In this document: in pieces, positions 24,208 to 31,513 of the stretch
How positions within the stretch are numbered: position 1 is the stretch's first letter
How the letters are laid out: every line of letters begins with the position of its first letter
From: JBBIOI01 sp037443425
Lineage (GTDB): Bacteria > Desulfobacterota > BSN033 > UBA1163
Assembly (NCBI GenBank): GCA_037443425.1
Contig: JBBIOI010000029.1
Location: forward strand, 1-31,513
Length of the DNA: 31,513 bases
Direction of reading: 5' to 3'
Program-made: the position numbers and the translations under genes
The notes under the pieces: model-generated
What the model was told of the DNA's origin: nothing
Databases searched by the model: none
The model's input: the letters and a program-made list of their open reading frames with translations, nothing else

Positions 24208-25278
24208 ATGGCAGAGGAATCGTACGCTGATCGCACAGAACAGGCAACGCCGAGACGCAGAGAAGAAGCAAGAAAGAAGGGACAGATAGCAAAGAGTCGA
24301 GAGATTCCTTCTGTGGCAATATTAGTTTCAGGGATTTCTATACTCTTTTTCCTTGGTACTCATATCTACAAACACATTTCAATAGAGATGGTTCAATTAT
24401 TCAAATCACTTGGACGAACCCCCATAGGTATGAATGAAGTGAATGACCTTTATGTAGAGCTGATTCAGTACCTTTTAATAATCCTTTGTCCGGTATTTTT
24501 TGTCCTCATTGTCATATCTATTTTAAGCTATCAAGTTCAGACTCGATTTCTCTTTTCCCTTGAACCTCTTCGCTTGGATCTTTCAAAAATTAACCCCATT
24601 TCAGGGTTTAAGAGGATCGTTAGCAAGTATGGCTTAGTTGAATTTTTAAAGTCCATTCTAAAATTCATGATTATTGGTATGGTAAGCTATCTTGTAATAA
24701 GAAGAGAATTATCAGAGATATTAATCCTCATCGATCAGACCCCTGGCCAGATCCTTCACTACATTCGTTCGGTCTCCTGGAATCTCTTTTTAAAGACATG
24801 TTCGATGATGGCGGTTTTAGCACTATTAGACTACATTTTCCAAAGATGGAGCTATGAAAGACAGCTTAGAATGACTCGACAGGAGCTGAAGGAAGAGATG
24901 AGGCTTACAGAAGGTGATCCTTTGATAAAATCGAGGATCCGTAGCATTCAAAGGCATTTGGCACGACGAAGGATGATGGCCGAAGTTCCTAAAGCAGATG
25001 TTGTTATTACAAACCCCACTCATTTAGCCATCGCCCTTTACTATCGATCCAAGGAGATGAAGGCTCCGAAGGTAATTGCTAAAGGGGCAGGGTGGATTGC
25101 TGAAAAGATTATTGAAATAGCACGTGCGAATCAAATTCTGATTGTTGAGAATAAACCTTTAGCTCAAACTCTTTATCGAAGCGTAGATATTGGGCAAACC
25201 ATTCCTTCAGATCTATATCAAGCCGTAGCCGATATTTTGGCCTATGTATATCGAGTGAAGAATAAAGTCTGGTGGTAG
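24208..25278 (+). CDS. flhB: flagellar export switch protein FlhB
   Basis: This 356-aa protein has the N-terminal signature RTEQATPRRREEARKKGQIA, four TM helices and a cytoplasmic domain with the autocleavage site NPTH (269-272, in VITNPTHLAIALYY). Cleavage between N269 and P270, together with FliK, switches export from hook to filament proteins. It lies 2 bp after fliR and its end is 8 bp before the flhA start codon. Confidence 0.98.
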   Translation: MAEESYADRTEQATPRRREEARKKGQIAKSREIPSVAILVSGISILFFLGTHIYKHISIEMVQLFKSLGRTPIGMNEVNDLYVELIQYLLIILCPVFFVLIVISILSYQVQTRFLFSLEPLRLDLSKINPISGFKRIVSKYGLVEFLKSILKFMIIGMVSYLVIRRELSEILILIDQTPGQILHYIRSVSWNLFLKTCSMMAVLALLDYIFQRWSYERQLRMTRQELKEEMRLTEGDPLIKSRIRSIQRHLARRRMMAEVPKADVVITNPTHLAIALYYRSKEMKAPKVIAKGAGWIAEKIIEIARANQILIVENKPLAQTLYRSVDIGQTIPSDLYQAVADILAYVYRVKNKVWW

Positions 25279-25286
25279 GAGGTAAT

Positions 25287-27380
25287 ATGAAGCAGTCTGT
25301 TTCTCTTTCAGTGGATCAATTAAAGATTCAGCGAAGCGATATCCAGATGGCTGTTGGCGTTATTGCTATTATGTTAGTAATGGTAATCCCGCTTCCTGCC
25401 TTTCTTCTCGATGGCTTGCTTTCTTTCAGTTTTATCATTTCACTGATTATTCTCTTAACATCTCTATATATTAAAAACCCGCTAGAATTCTCCACCTTTC
25501 CATCTCTCCTTCTCTTAACTACCTTATTTAGATTATCATTAAATATTGCTTCCACTCGTCTAATCCTCCTGCATGGAAATGAAGGTGTGGGGGCTGCAGG
25601 TCATGTAATTAAATCATTCGGTCAGTTCGTCATTGGTGGAAATTATATTGTAGGATTCATCGTTTTTATCATACTGGTTATCATCAATTTTGTGGTCATT
25701 ACACGTGGAAGCGGACGTATTGCTGAAGTAGCAGCTCGTTTTACTCTGGATGCAATGCCAGGGAAACAGATGAGTATTGATGCTGATCTTAATGCAGGAA
25801 TTATTGATGAGAAAGAGGCTCGAAAGAGGAGGGAGCTAATTGCTCGAGAAGCGGATTTCTATGGTGCAATGGATGGGGCAAGTAAATTTGTAAGAGGAGA
25901 AGCCATTGCTGGTCTATTAATCATTCTTATCAATATCGTAGGTGGTCTCATTATAGGAATCCTCCAGTATAAGATGAGCATTTCGATGGCTGCTCAAACA
26001 TATACTATTCTGACGATTGGAGATGCCCTTGTAGCACAGATACCAGCCTTAATGATTTCTACTGCTGCAGGTATTATTGTTAGCCGAGCTGCTGCAGAAC
26101 ACAGCATGGGAAGGGAATTAAATAAACAATTCAAGGTCCAACCCCATGCCCTAATTCTCTCAGCATGTATACTTTTTTGTTTAGGCCTAATCCCAGGACT
26201 TCCACATTTCCCTTTCATAACACTATCGGTATTATTCGGCACTTTGGGGTATTTTGTAATGAAAGAACAGAGAAGTATGGCCCAAAAACGTATTGAAGAG
26301 GAGCATAAAGTTTCGTTACCACAAACCCAAGAGCAGATTGAATCACTTCTCATGGTTGATCGCCTTGAACTTGAAGTTGGTTATGGTTTGATACCTATAG
26401 TTGATGAAGAACAGAATGGAGATCTTTTGGAACGAATAAGGGCTATCCGTCGGCAGTTCGCTACAGAACTGGGAATTATCGTTCCACCCCTTCGAGTGAA
26501 AGACAATCTACAATTGAAACCCGGGGATTATAGAATATTAATCAAAGGCAATGAAGTAGCCAAGGGAGAGATGATGATAGGTTATGTCATGGCCCTTAGT
26601 TCCGGTGAGATGAAGAAGGATTTGGAAGGGATCCCCACAAAAGAGCCTGTTTTTGGAATGCCTGCACTTTGGATTTCTGAGAAGAAAAAGGATGAGGCGG
26701 TTTTCAAAGGATATACCGTTGTGGATATCCCAACCATTATGGCTACACACCTTTCAGAGGTGATTCGCTCACATGCGGATGAACTGCTGAGTCGCCAGGA
26801 TGTCCAGAAACTTCTCGATCGACTGTCTCAACAATTTCCTAAAGCTGTTGAAGAATTAACTCCTAACCTTCTTCCCTTAGGGGTTATTCAGAAGGTTCTT
26901 CAAAACCTCTTAAAAGAAAGGGTCCCTATTCGTGATCTTCTTACGATTGTAGAGGCATTAGCAGATTATGCCCCAATAACAAAAAATCCTGACATCCTCA
27001 CTGAGTATGTAAGGCAAAGGTTAGCTCGCTCTATCGTTAAACAGTATGAGACGCCAGATGGAATTCTTCCAGTAATAGCTCTGGATCAAGGTGTTGAAGA
27101 TATTCTTCGTGAAAAGGTTCAAAAGGAGGAATATGGAATTGCACTTTCATTAGAACCTAACCTTGTCCATAAAATCATTGTTAGTTTAAACCAGGTCTTA
27201 GAAAGATGTTTGCATTTAAACTATCAACCCGTCCTTCTCTGTTCACCTGTCATAAGAAGGCACCTTAGGAGATTGCTCGAAAGATTTTTTCCCAATTTGG
27301 TTGTTCTTTCACACAGCGAATTGATTCCTCAGATAAAGATACAATCGCTCGGGACGGTTTCTTTAGGAGAAAATGAATAG
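25287..27380 (+). CDS. flhA: flagellar export gate protein FlhA
   Basis: I start at ATG 25287, which has AGGAGG (25277-25282) before it; the product has 697 aa. The N-terminal half carries eight TM helices and the FHIPEP signature region RGSGRIAEVAARFTLDAMPG with KQMSIDADLNAG (about 140-170). The C-terminal cytoplasmic part (from about residue 345) begins after a linker with DRLELEVGYGLIPI and contains the substrate-chaperone docking domains. FlhA forms the nonameric ring of the export gate. The SD lies within the last codons of flhB, giving coupled translation. Confidence 0.98.
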   Translation: MKQSVSLSVDQLKIQRSDIQMAVGVIAIMLVMVIPLPAFLLDGLLSFSFIISLIILLTSLYIKNPLEFSTFPSLLLLTTLFRLSLNIASTRLILLHGNEGVGAAGHVIKSFGQFVIGGNYIVGFIVFIILVIINFVVITRGSGRIAEVAARFTLDAMPGKQMSIDADLNAGIIDEKEARKRRELIAREADFYGAMDGASKFVRGEAIAGLLIILINIVGGLIIGILQYKMSISMAAQTYTILTIGDALVAQIPALMISTAAGIIVSRAAAEHSMGRELNKQFKVQPHALILSACILFCLGLIPGLPHFPFITLSVLFGTLGYFVMKEQRSMAQKRIEEEHKVSLPQTQEQIESLLMVDRLELEVGYGLIPIVDEEQNGDLLERIRAIRRQFATELGIIVPPLRVKDNLQLKPGDYRILIKGNEVAKGEMMIGYVMALSSGEMKKDLEGIPTKEPVFGMPALWISEKKKDEAVFKGYTVVDIPTIMATHLSEVIRSHADELLSRQDVQKLLDRLSQQFPKAVEELTPNLLPLGVIQKVLQNLLKERVPIRDLLTIVEALADYAPITKNPDILTEYVRQRLARSIVKQYETPDGILPVIALDQGVEDILREKVQKEEYGIALSLEPNLVHKIIVSLNQVLERCLHLNYQPVLLCSPVIRRHLRRLLERFFPNLVVLSHSELIPQIKIQSLGTVSLGENE

Positions 27381-27417
27381 ATTTTTAAAAAGAATTCTTT
27401 GAGGGGATGCATAAATT

Positions 27418-28449
27418 ATGCAGATTAAAAGGTTTGAGGGAAAGGATATTAAAGAGGTTTTAGGTAAGGTTAGAGAAGAGTTTGGTCCGGATGCAATCAT
27501 CCTTTCTACGAAGAGATTGGGTTCACATCTGGATAGATTTAAAATCTTACCTTCATCTTCGGTAGAGGTGGTTGCAGCAGTGGATCGAGAAAAAGGAAAT
27601 CATATCGAGTCTTCTTCATCAACTACTCAATCTTTACAAACAAAAAAGGATTTAAGTAATGATTGGGAAGAGGAGTTTTTTATTAGAAAGATACTCTCCT
27701 TAGGGTTACACCGTGATTTTGTAAACAGTTTTATTGAAGAGATAAAGTATTCTAAGAAGGAGGTCTCGCAGGGTATTCTTACAGAAGTATATAAAGGATT
27801 CCTCAGGTGGAAGATGATGGAATCGATTGAGACCCTAAATCCAACATTCGATCGCATGAAGATTTGGTCATTTATTGGACCAACCGGAGTTGGTAAGACT
27901 ACAACCTTAGTGAAATTGGCGGCACAGTTAAGTCTTAATGTTAATTCTAAGATTACCATAATCACTATTGATACGTATCGAATAGGGGCAATTGAGCAAT
28001 TAAAAATTTATACCGACATCCTGAGGCTGCCTATGGAAGTAGCACACAACCCAGAGGAACTAAGGAAGATCATAAAAAAATGGGATGGGCAGGACCTTTT
28101 AATGATTGATACACCTGGAAGAAGTCCGAACCATACGAAACAGATTGAAGAATTAAGGGACTTTTTAACTATCTATCCAGCAATAGAGAATCATTTAGTT
28201 TTAAGTAGTACAACGCAAGATAGAGATTTAGATCGAATCATTGAAAGGTTCAGTATCTTACCCATTAAGAGTTTTATCTTTACAAAGATTGATGAAACAG
28301 ATCATTTTATCTCCATCTTCAATCAACTTTTTCAACATAAAAGACCTATTACCTATATGACTAATGGACAGAGGGTTCCTGAAGATATTGAATTGGCAAC
28401 AAAAAGCAAGGTAGTAAATCTGATTATGAATTCAATACAATGGAATTAA
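27418..28449 (+). CDS. flhF: flagellar SRP-like GTPase FlhF
   Basis: This 343-aa protein has the B-domain start MQIKRFEGKDIKEVLGKVRE, a helical N domain (about 85-145) and the SRP-type G domain with GPTGVGKTTT (154-163), TIDTYRIGAIEQL (183-195), MIDTPGRSP (229-237) and TKID (289-292). FlhF marks the cell pole for flagellar assembly. The G3 element reads DTPGR where SRP GTPases usually have DTAGR. flhG follows 11 bp downstream, and the two proteins form an antagonistic pair. Confidence 0.96.
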   Translation: MQIKRFEGKDIKEVLGKVREEFGPDAIILSTKRLGSHLDRFKILPSSSVEVVAAVDREKGNHIESSSSTTQSLQTKKDLSNDWEEEFFIRKILSLGLHRDFVNSFIEEIKYSKKEVSQGILTEVYKGFLRWKMMESIETLNPTFDRMKIWSFIGPTGVGKTTTLVKLAAQLSLNVNSKITIITIDTYRIGAIEQLKIYTDILRLPMEVAHNPEELRKIIKKWDGQDLLMIDTPGRSPNHTKQIEELRDFLTIYPAIENHLVLSSTTQDRDLDRIIERFSILPIKSFIFTKIDETDHFISIFNQLFQHKRPITYMTNGQRVPEDIELATKSKVVNLIMNSIQWN

Positions 28450-28460
28450 AGAGGAGAAGA

Positions 28461-29390
28461 ATGGATCAAGCAGAAGGATTAAGAAGGATGATGAGTTTAA
28501 AAATAGAAAGCAGTGATGTATTGATACCGCATGTGACGAATTATTCTAAGAAGGATAGTTTTCCAAGGGTAATATCAATAACCAGTGGAAAAGGTGGGGT
28601 TGGAAAAACCAATGTCACAGCAAATTTAGCCTATGCATTTACCCGATTGGAGAAGACTGTATTGGTGATGGATGCTGACTTAGGATTATCAAATATAGAT
28701 GTCCTTTTAGGCTTATCTCCACGCTTTAGCATTGAGCATTTCTTCAGGGGAGAAAAGACCTTGTCTGAAATCCTTGTGGAAGGGCCAGGAGGGATGTCTA
28801 TTTTGCCTGCAAGCTCAGGGGTTTCAGAACTTGTTCACCTGGATGAATCCCAGAAGTTACTTTTATTAAATGAGATCGATCTTTTTTGTGAGGATGTTGA
28901 TTTCATTTTGATTGATACAGGAGCCGGAATTTCATCCAATGTTCTATATTTTAACACGATGGCACAAGAATCCATTGTAATTGCCACACCTGAGCCTACC
29001 TCCATAACAGATGCCTATGCATTAATGAAAGTGCTTTTCAAACAGTTTGACAAGAAGAATTTTAAGCTACTTATCAATCTTGTAGAGAATGACCGGGAGG
29101 CAAAAGAAGTTTATAAGAAGATTAGCCGAGTGGTTGATCATTTTCTTAAAGAAATATCAATCGATTATCTGGGGTTTATTCCTTTGGATGAGAAATTGCC
29201 GCTGGCCGTTAAAAGACAGAAACCCATTTTAGAAATTTATCCAAAAGCCCCTTCAAGTCGTAATCTATTTGAGCTTGCGAAAAGAATTTGCGAAACACCA
29301 TTTGAGGCCAATGCCCAAGGAGGGTTACAACTTTTTCGAAAGATGTTTCTGAACTATAAAAGGCTTGATCAAGGAGGAGAAGACAATTGA
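28461..29390 (+). CDS. flhG: flagellar number regulator FlhG (FleN/MinD-like ATPase)
   Basis: I start at ATG 28461, with GAGGAGA just before it, rather than at 28440, which overlaps flhF. The 309-aa product then begins MDQAEGLRRM, the DQAxxLR helix that stimulates FlhF GTPase activity. The MinD-type P-loop is SGKGGVGKTN (42-51), followed by MDADLGLSNIDVLLG (70-84) and IDTGAGIS. The C-terminus LFRKMFLNYKRL could be the membrane-binding amphipathic helix. It limits flagellar number. Its TGA overlaps the fliA TTG. Confidence 0.96.
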   Translation: MDQAEGLRRMMSLKIESSDVLIPHVTNYSKKDSFPRVISITSGKGGVGKTNVTANLAYAFTRLEKTVLVMDADLGLSNIDVLLGLSPRFSIEHFFRGEKTLSEILVEGPGGMSILPASSGVSELVHLDESQKLLLLNEIDLFCEDVDFILIDTGAGISSNVLYFNTMAQESIVIATPEPTSITDAYALMKVLFKQFDKKNFKLLINLVENDREAKEVYKKISRVVDHFLKEISIDYLGFIPLDEKLPLAVKRQKPILEIYPKAPSSRNLFELAKRICETPFEANAQGGLQLFRKMFLNYKRLDQGGEDN

Positions 29391-30196
29391 AGTCAAGGGC
29401 CTATAGATATCGAATTGACTTTTTACAAAATGAGAATAAGATTAATCAAAATTTACCTCTTACCGATCGCAATGAAATGATAAAGAAATATGCACCACTG
29501 ATCAAATATATTGCACATAGACTGGCGATGCGACTTCCTTCAAGCGTTTCTATTGAGGATTTGATGAGTGCAGGGATATTGGGATTGATTGATGCCATAT
29601 CAAAATTTGATTCAAAAAAGAAGGTTAAGTTTGAGACATATGCAGAGTATCGAATAAGGGGGGCTATGCTTGATGAGCTAAGAAGTCTTGATTGGGTTCC
29701 ACGTTCAGTCAGACATAAAGCCTCACAAATAGAAAAGCTAATTGAGAAACTTGAAAATGAAAAGGGAAGAGCCGTAAGGGATGAAGAGATTGCATCGGCT
29801 ATGGGATTATCAATAGAAGAATATTATGAAGAGATGAAGGAGATTCAAGGGATATCTTTATTGGATATGAAGGAGATAAAGAAGAATCATGCAAACCTTT
29901 CAGATGATGAGATCTTACAACTTCTCTTAGATGATGAAAAAAGCAATCCTTATAACGATTTAAGCCTTAAAGAGATGAAGGTGTTTTTAGCACAGGCCAT
30001 CCAGGAGCTTTCTGAAAAAGAACGACAGATAATTTCCCTTTACTATTATGAAGAATTAACATTGAAAGAGATAGGAGAAGTTTTAAACCTTACAGAATCA
30101 AGGATATGTCAACTTCATAATAGTATTATTCTTAAATTAAGGGCGAAATTGAAACGCCTTATGAAAGAAAGTTTTGAAGAAGGGATTTCAATATAA
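29387..30196 (+). CDS. fliA: flagellar RNA polymerase sigma factor FliA (sigma-28)
   Basis: This 269-aa protein starts with TTG overlapping the flhG stop (TTGA), with AAGGAGGAG about 10 bases upstream. Sigma region 2 reads DLMSAGILGLIDAISKFD ... FETYAEYRIRGAMLDELR with DWVPRSVR. Region 3 has AVRDEEIASAMGLSIEEYYE. Region 4 has LSEKERQIISLYYYEELTLK and an HTH ending ESRICQLHNSIILKLR. It directs late (filament, chemotaxis) genes. No FlgM anti-sigma gene and no obvious sigma-28 promoter is present in the window. Confidence 0.96.
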   Translation: MKSRAYRYRIDFLQNENKINQNLPLTDRNEMIKKYAPLIKYIAHRLAMRLPSSVSIEDLMSAGILGLIDAISKFDSKKKVKFETYAEYRIRGAMLDELRSLDWVPRSVRHKASQIEKLIEKLENEKGRAVRDEEIASAMGLSIEEYYEEMKEIQGISLLDMKEIKKNHANLSDDEILQLLLDDEKSNPYNDLSLKEMKVFLAQAIQELSEKERQIISLYYYEELTLKEIGEVLNLTESRICQLHNSIILKLRAKLKRLMKESFEEGISI

Positions 30197-30222
30197 AGAA
30201 TAAATAAGATAGGGAGAGAAAG

Positions 30223-30606
30223 ATGTTAGATTTAAAGATGAACATTTTAATAGTTGATGATTTTGCAACAATGAGAAGGATTATAAAAAATATTCTTAGG
30301 CAGATAGGTTTTATGAATATTTTTGAAGCCGATGACGGAACAACAGCCATCAGCATTTTAAAAAAAGAGAAGGTGGATCTTATTATATCGGATTGGAATA
30401 TGCCCCAGATGTCAGGGATCGAGCTTTTAAAGGTAGTCCGTTCGACCCCAGAATGGAAAGACCTACCTTTTCTGATGGTAACCGCAGAAGGGCAAAGAGA
30501 ACATGTAATTGAGGCCGTAAAAAACAGGGTGAGTAACTATGTGGTTAAACCTTTTACACCAGAGACATTAATGGATAAGATTAATAAGATTTTTGAAGCT
30601 AAGTAA
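30223..30606 (+). CDS. cheY: CheY-like chemotaxis response regulator
   Basis: This 127-aa single receiver has D12-D13, phosphoacceptor D57 (IISDWNMPQMSG), T87 (MVTAEGQ) and K109 (VVKPF). The DWNMP and VTAEGQ motifs are those of true chemotaxis CheY. It probably binds FliM, encoded earlier in the same operon, to change rotation. SD GGGAGAG precedes ATG 30223; ATG 30238 is a possible shorter start. No other che genes are in the window. Confidence 0.94.
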   Translation: MLDLKMNILIVDDFATMRRIIKNILRQIGFMNIFEADDGTTAISILKKEKVDLIISDWNMPQMSGIELLKVVRSTPEWKDLPFLMVTAEGQREHVIEAVKNRVSNYVVKPFTPETLMDKINKIFEAK

Positions 30607-30612
30607 TCTATT

Positions 30613-30834
30613 ATGGCTGATGAAATTAGTAAAACGGAAAAACTTGATTTACTGCTTCCAAGTGAAAGGATGAGAGACTCAAAAGATAAAAAACCATTTC
30701 AAGAGCGATCTACAAAAAGATATACACGAAAAGTTGATATTGATAGTGAAGACATAATTCAGGATAATCAGAAGGACGAAGAAAATAATGAGGGAGGATC
30801 TCGTCCCGGTAAGATAATAGATATCATAGTTTAG
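30613..30834 (+). CDS. small hydrophilic protein between cheY and DUF2802 gene
   Basis: The 73-aa product is highly charged, has no TM segment and looks disordered. It ends with a hydrophobic tail GKIIDIIV. The frame fits snugly between its neighbours (6 bp after cheY, 21 bp before the next gene) and shares their strand, so I take it as real, although the SD is weak. I do not recognise a family. A linear interaction peptide or a motor- or chemotaxis-associated adaptor would fit, but this is a guess from position. Confidence 0.65.
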   Translation: MADEISKTEKLDLLLPSERMRDSKDKKPFQERSTKRYTRKVDIDSEDIIQDNQKDEENNEGGSRPGKIIDIIV

Positions 30835-30855
30835 TTTTATAAGAAGGAGGAAAAA

Positions 30856-31353
30856 ATGGATTTTTTAAAGATACTAAATTCATTAAACATTGATATTGGT
30901 TTGTTACTAATAGAAGGGATTATTATTTTTTCAATAATATATCTTTTGGTCCTTGCAATAAGGGAGAAGAATCTAAAAAGATTCAGAAAGAATTTTTTTG
31001 ATTTAGACCCTTTGATAAAGTGGGTTAAAGATGGAGAAAATCTATGTGATAAGTTTCTTAAATTTGCAACGACTATAGAATCAGGTAAAGAGTTGCCTTT
31101 TAATAAAGAAGAGTTGAGGACCTCATTAAATCCAAGGATCAATAATTATTCTTTTAGTCCCACAATGGATTACCTTTGTGATGGAAGCTATGAATCTCAA
31201 ATCCAAAAAATGTTTGATGCAGGATATGATATATCAGAGATTGCAAAAGCAGTGGGCCTATCTCCCGGAGAAATAAGATTTATTATTGATTTGGGAAAGT
31301 ATAGGAAATCTCTTAAAGGAAAACCTAACTCCAATGCTAAACTAAATATATAA
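30856..31353 (+). CDS. DUF2802-like membrane-anchored protein
   Basis: This 165-aa protein has one N-terminal TM helix (about 13-35), a charged linker and a C-terminal HTH-like segment MFDAGYDISEIAKAVGLSPG followed by EIRFIIDLGKY, the pattern of DUF2802. Genes of this type are often found near fliA/cheY in flagellar operons of Proteobacteria, but the role is unknown. SD AAGGAGG precedes the ATG. Confidence 0.85.
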   Translation: MDFLKILNSLNIDIGLLLIEGIIIFSIIYLLVLAIREKNLKRFRKNFFDLDPLIKWVKDGENLCDKFLKFATTIESGKELPFNKEELRTSLNPRINNYSFSPTMDYLCDGSYESQIQKMFDAGYDISEIAKAVGLSPGEIRFIIDLGKYRKSLKGKPNSNAKLNI

Positions 31354-31425
31354 GAGATTAGAATGCGATTAGGCAAAAATTTCCTCAAAATAATCAAATT
31401 TATCATTTAAGGGTTCTAAGACTTT

Positions 31426-31513
31426 ATGGGCAAATATAGTGAGTTTATAAAAAATTTAAAGATATTAAGTAATTATCCCATTTATTTGAGAATTCGATTA
31501 AATGGCACAGCAA
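31426..31513 (+). CDS. start of a further gene, cut by window edge
   Basis: ATG 31426 opens a frame of 29 complete codons (MGKYSEFIKNLKILSNYPIY...) that runs off the right edge. An AAGGG lies 12 bases upstream, a rather long spacing. It has the same strand as the operon, starting 72 bp after the DUF2802 gene. Too little is visible to name it; it does not look like the N-terminus of a flagellar rod protein. Confidence 0.4.
   Translation, partial: MGKYSEFIKNLKILSNYPIYLRIRLNGTA

Noticed and set aside
31361..31408. 15-codon frame MRLGKNFLKIIKFII after the DUF2802 gene
   Set aside because: It is too short, has no SD, and is probably spacer before the frame at 31426.

Overview
The window reads as a piece of chromosome from an AT-rich, motile, Gram-negative bacterium. 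The flagellar gene order fliK-flgD-flgE / fliL-fliM-fliN-fliO-fliP-fliQ-fliR-flhB-flhA-flhF-flhG-fliA-cheY, the GG-N10-GC (sigma-54) promoters in front of it, a PilY1-type pilus adhesin gene and several multi-PAS sensor kinases together suggest a deltaproteobacterium in the wide sense (Desulfobacterota) or a Nitrospirota-like lineage. No marker in the window fixes the taxon.

Layout. (1) 1-4922, minus strand: a sensory cluster of a CACHE-domain histidine kinase, a stand-alone receiver protein and a REC-PAS5-histidine kinase that runs off the left edge. A C-rich/G-rich palindromic repeat fills the gap between the first two genes and has also entered the kinase gene, adding an in-frame loop and its last codons. 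(2) 4923-8430: a decayed genomic island. It holds a tRNA-Arg 3' fragment (probable attachment site) flanked by 16-bp direct repeats, three 11-bp-phased TTTAGCACAA iterons, an intact DUF4143 ATPase, a hicB-hicA-like toxin-antitoxin pair whose toxin frame lacks a normal start codon, a frameshifted gene and a ruined transposase. (3) 8508-11921: a large hybrid sensor kinase (CACHE-HAMP-PAS3-HisKA-HATPase-REC). (4) 12560-16257: a sigma-54-type promoter, a PilY1-like adhesin, a small secreted protein and a terminator. (5) 16344-31513: two sigma-54-driven flagellar operons. The first encodes hook-building proteins (FliK, FlgD, FlgE). The second encodes FliL, the switch proteins FliM and FliN, the whole membrane export gate (FliO, FliP, FliQ, FliR, FlhB, FlhA), the placement and number regulators FlhF and FlhG, sigma-28 FliA, a CheY-like regulator, two conserved-position small proteins and the start of one more gene.

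How it works together. Three GG-N10-GC elements (12561, 16344, 20064) suggest that the PilY1 operon and both flagellar operons answer to one sigma-54 activator, so surface attachment and motility would be co-controlled. A perfect TTGTCAAA/TTTGACAA palindrome about 80 bp upstream of the fliL promoter is a candidate activator site. I did not find a convincing wholly new system. The most unusual items are the repeat that recodes a histidine kinase, the att-like remnant with phased iterons, the nearly leaderless fliK transcript and the probable start-less hicA.
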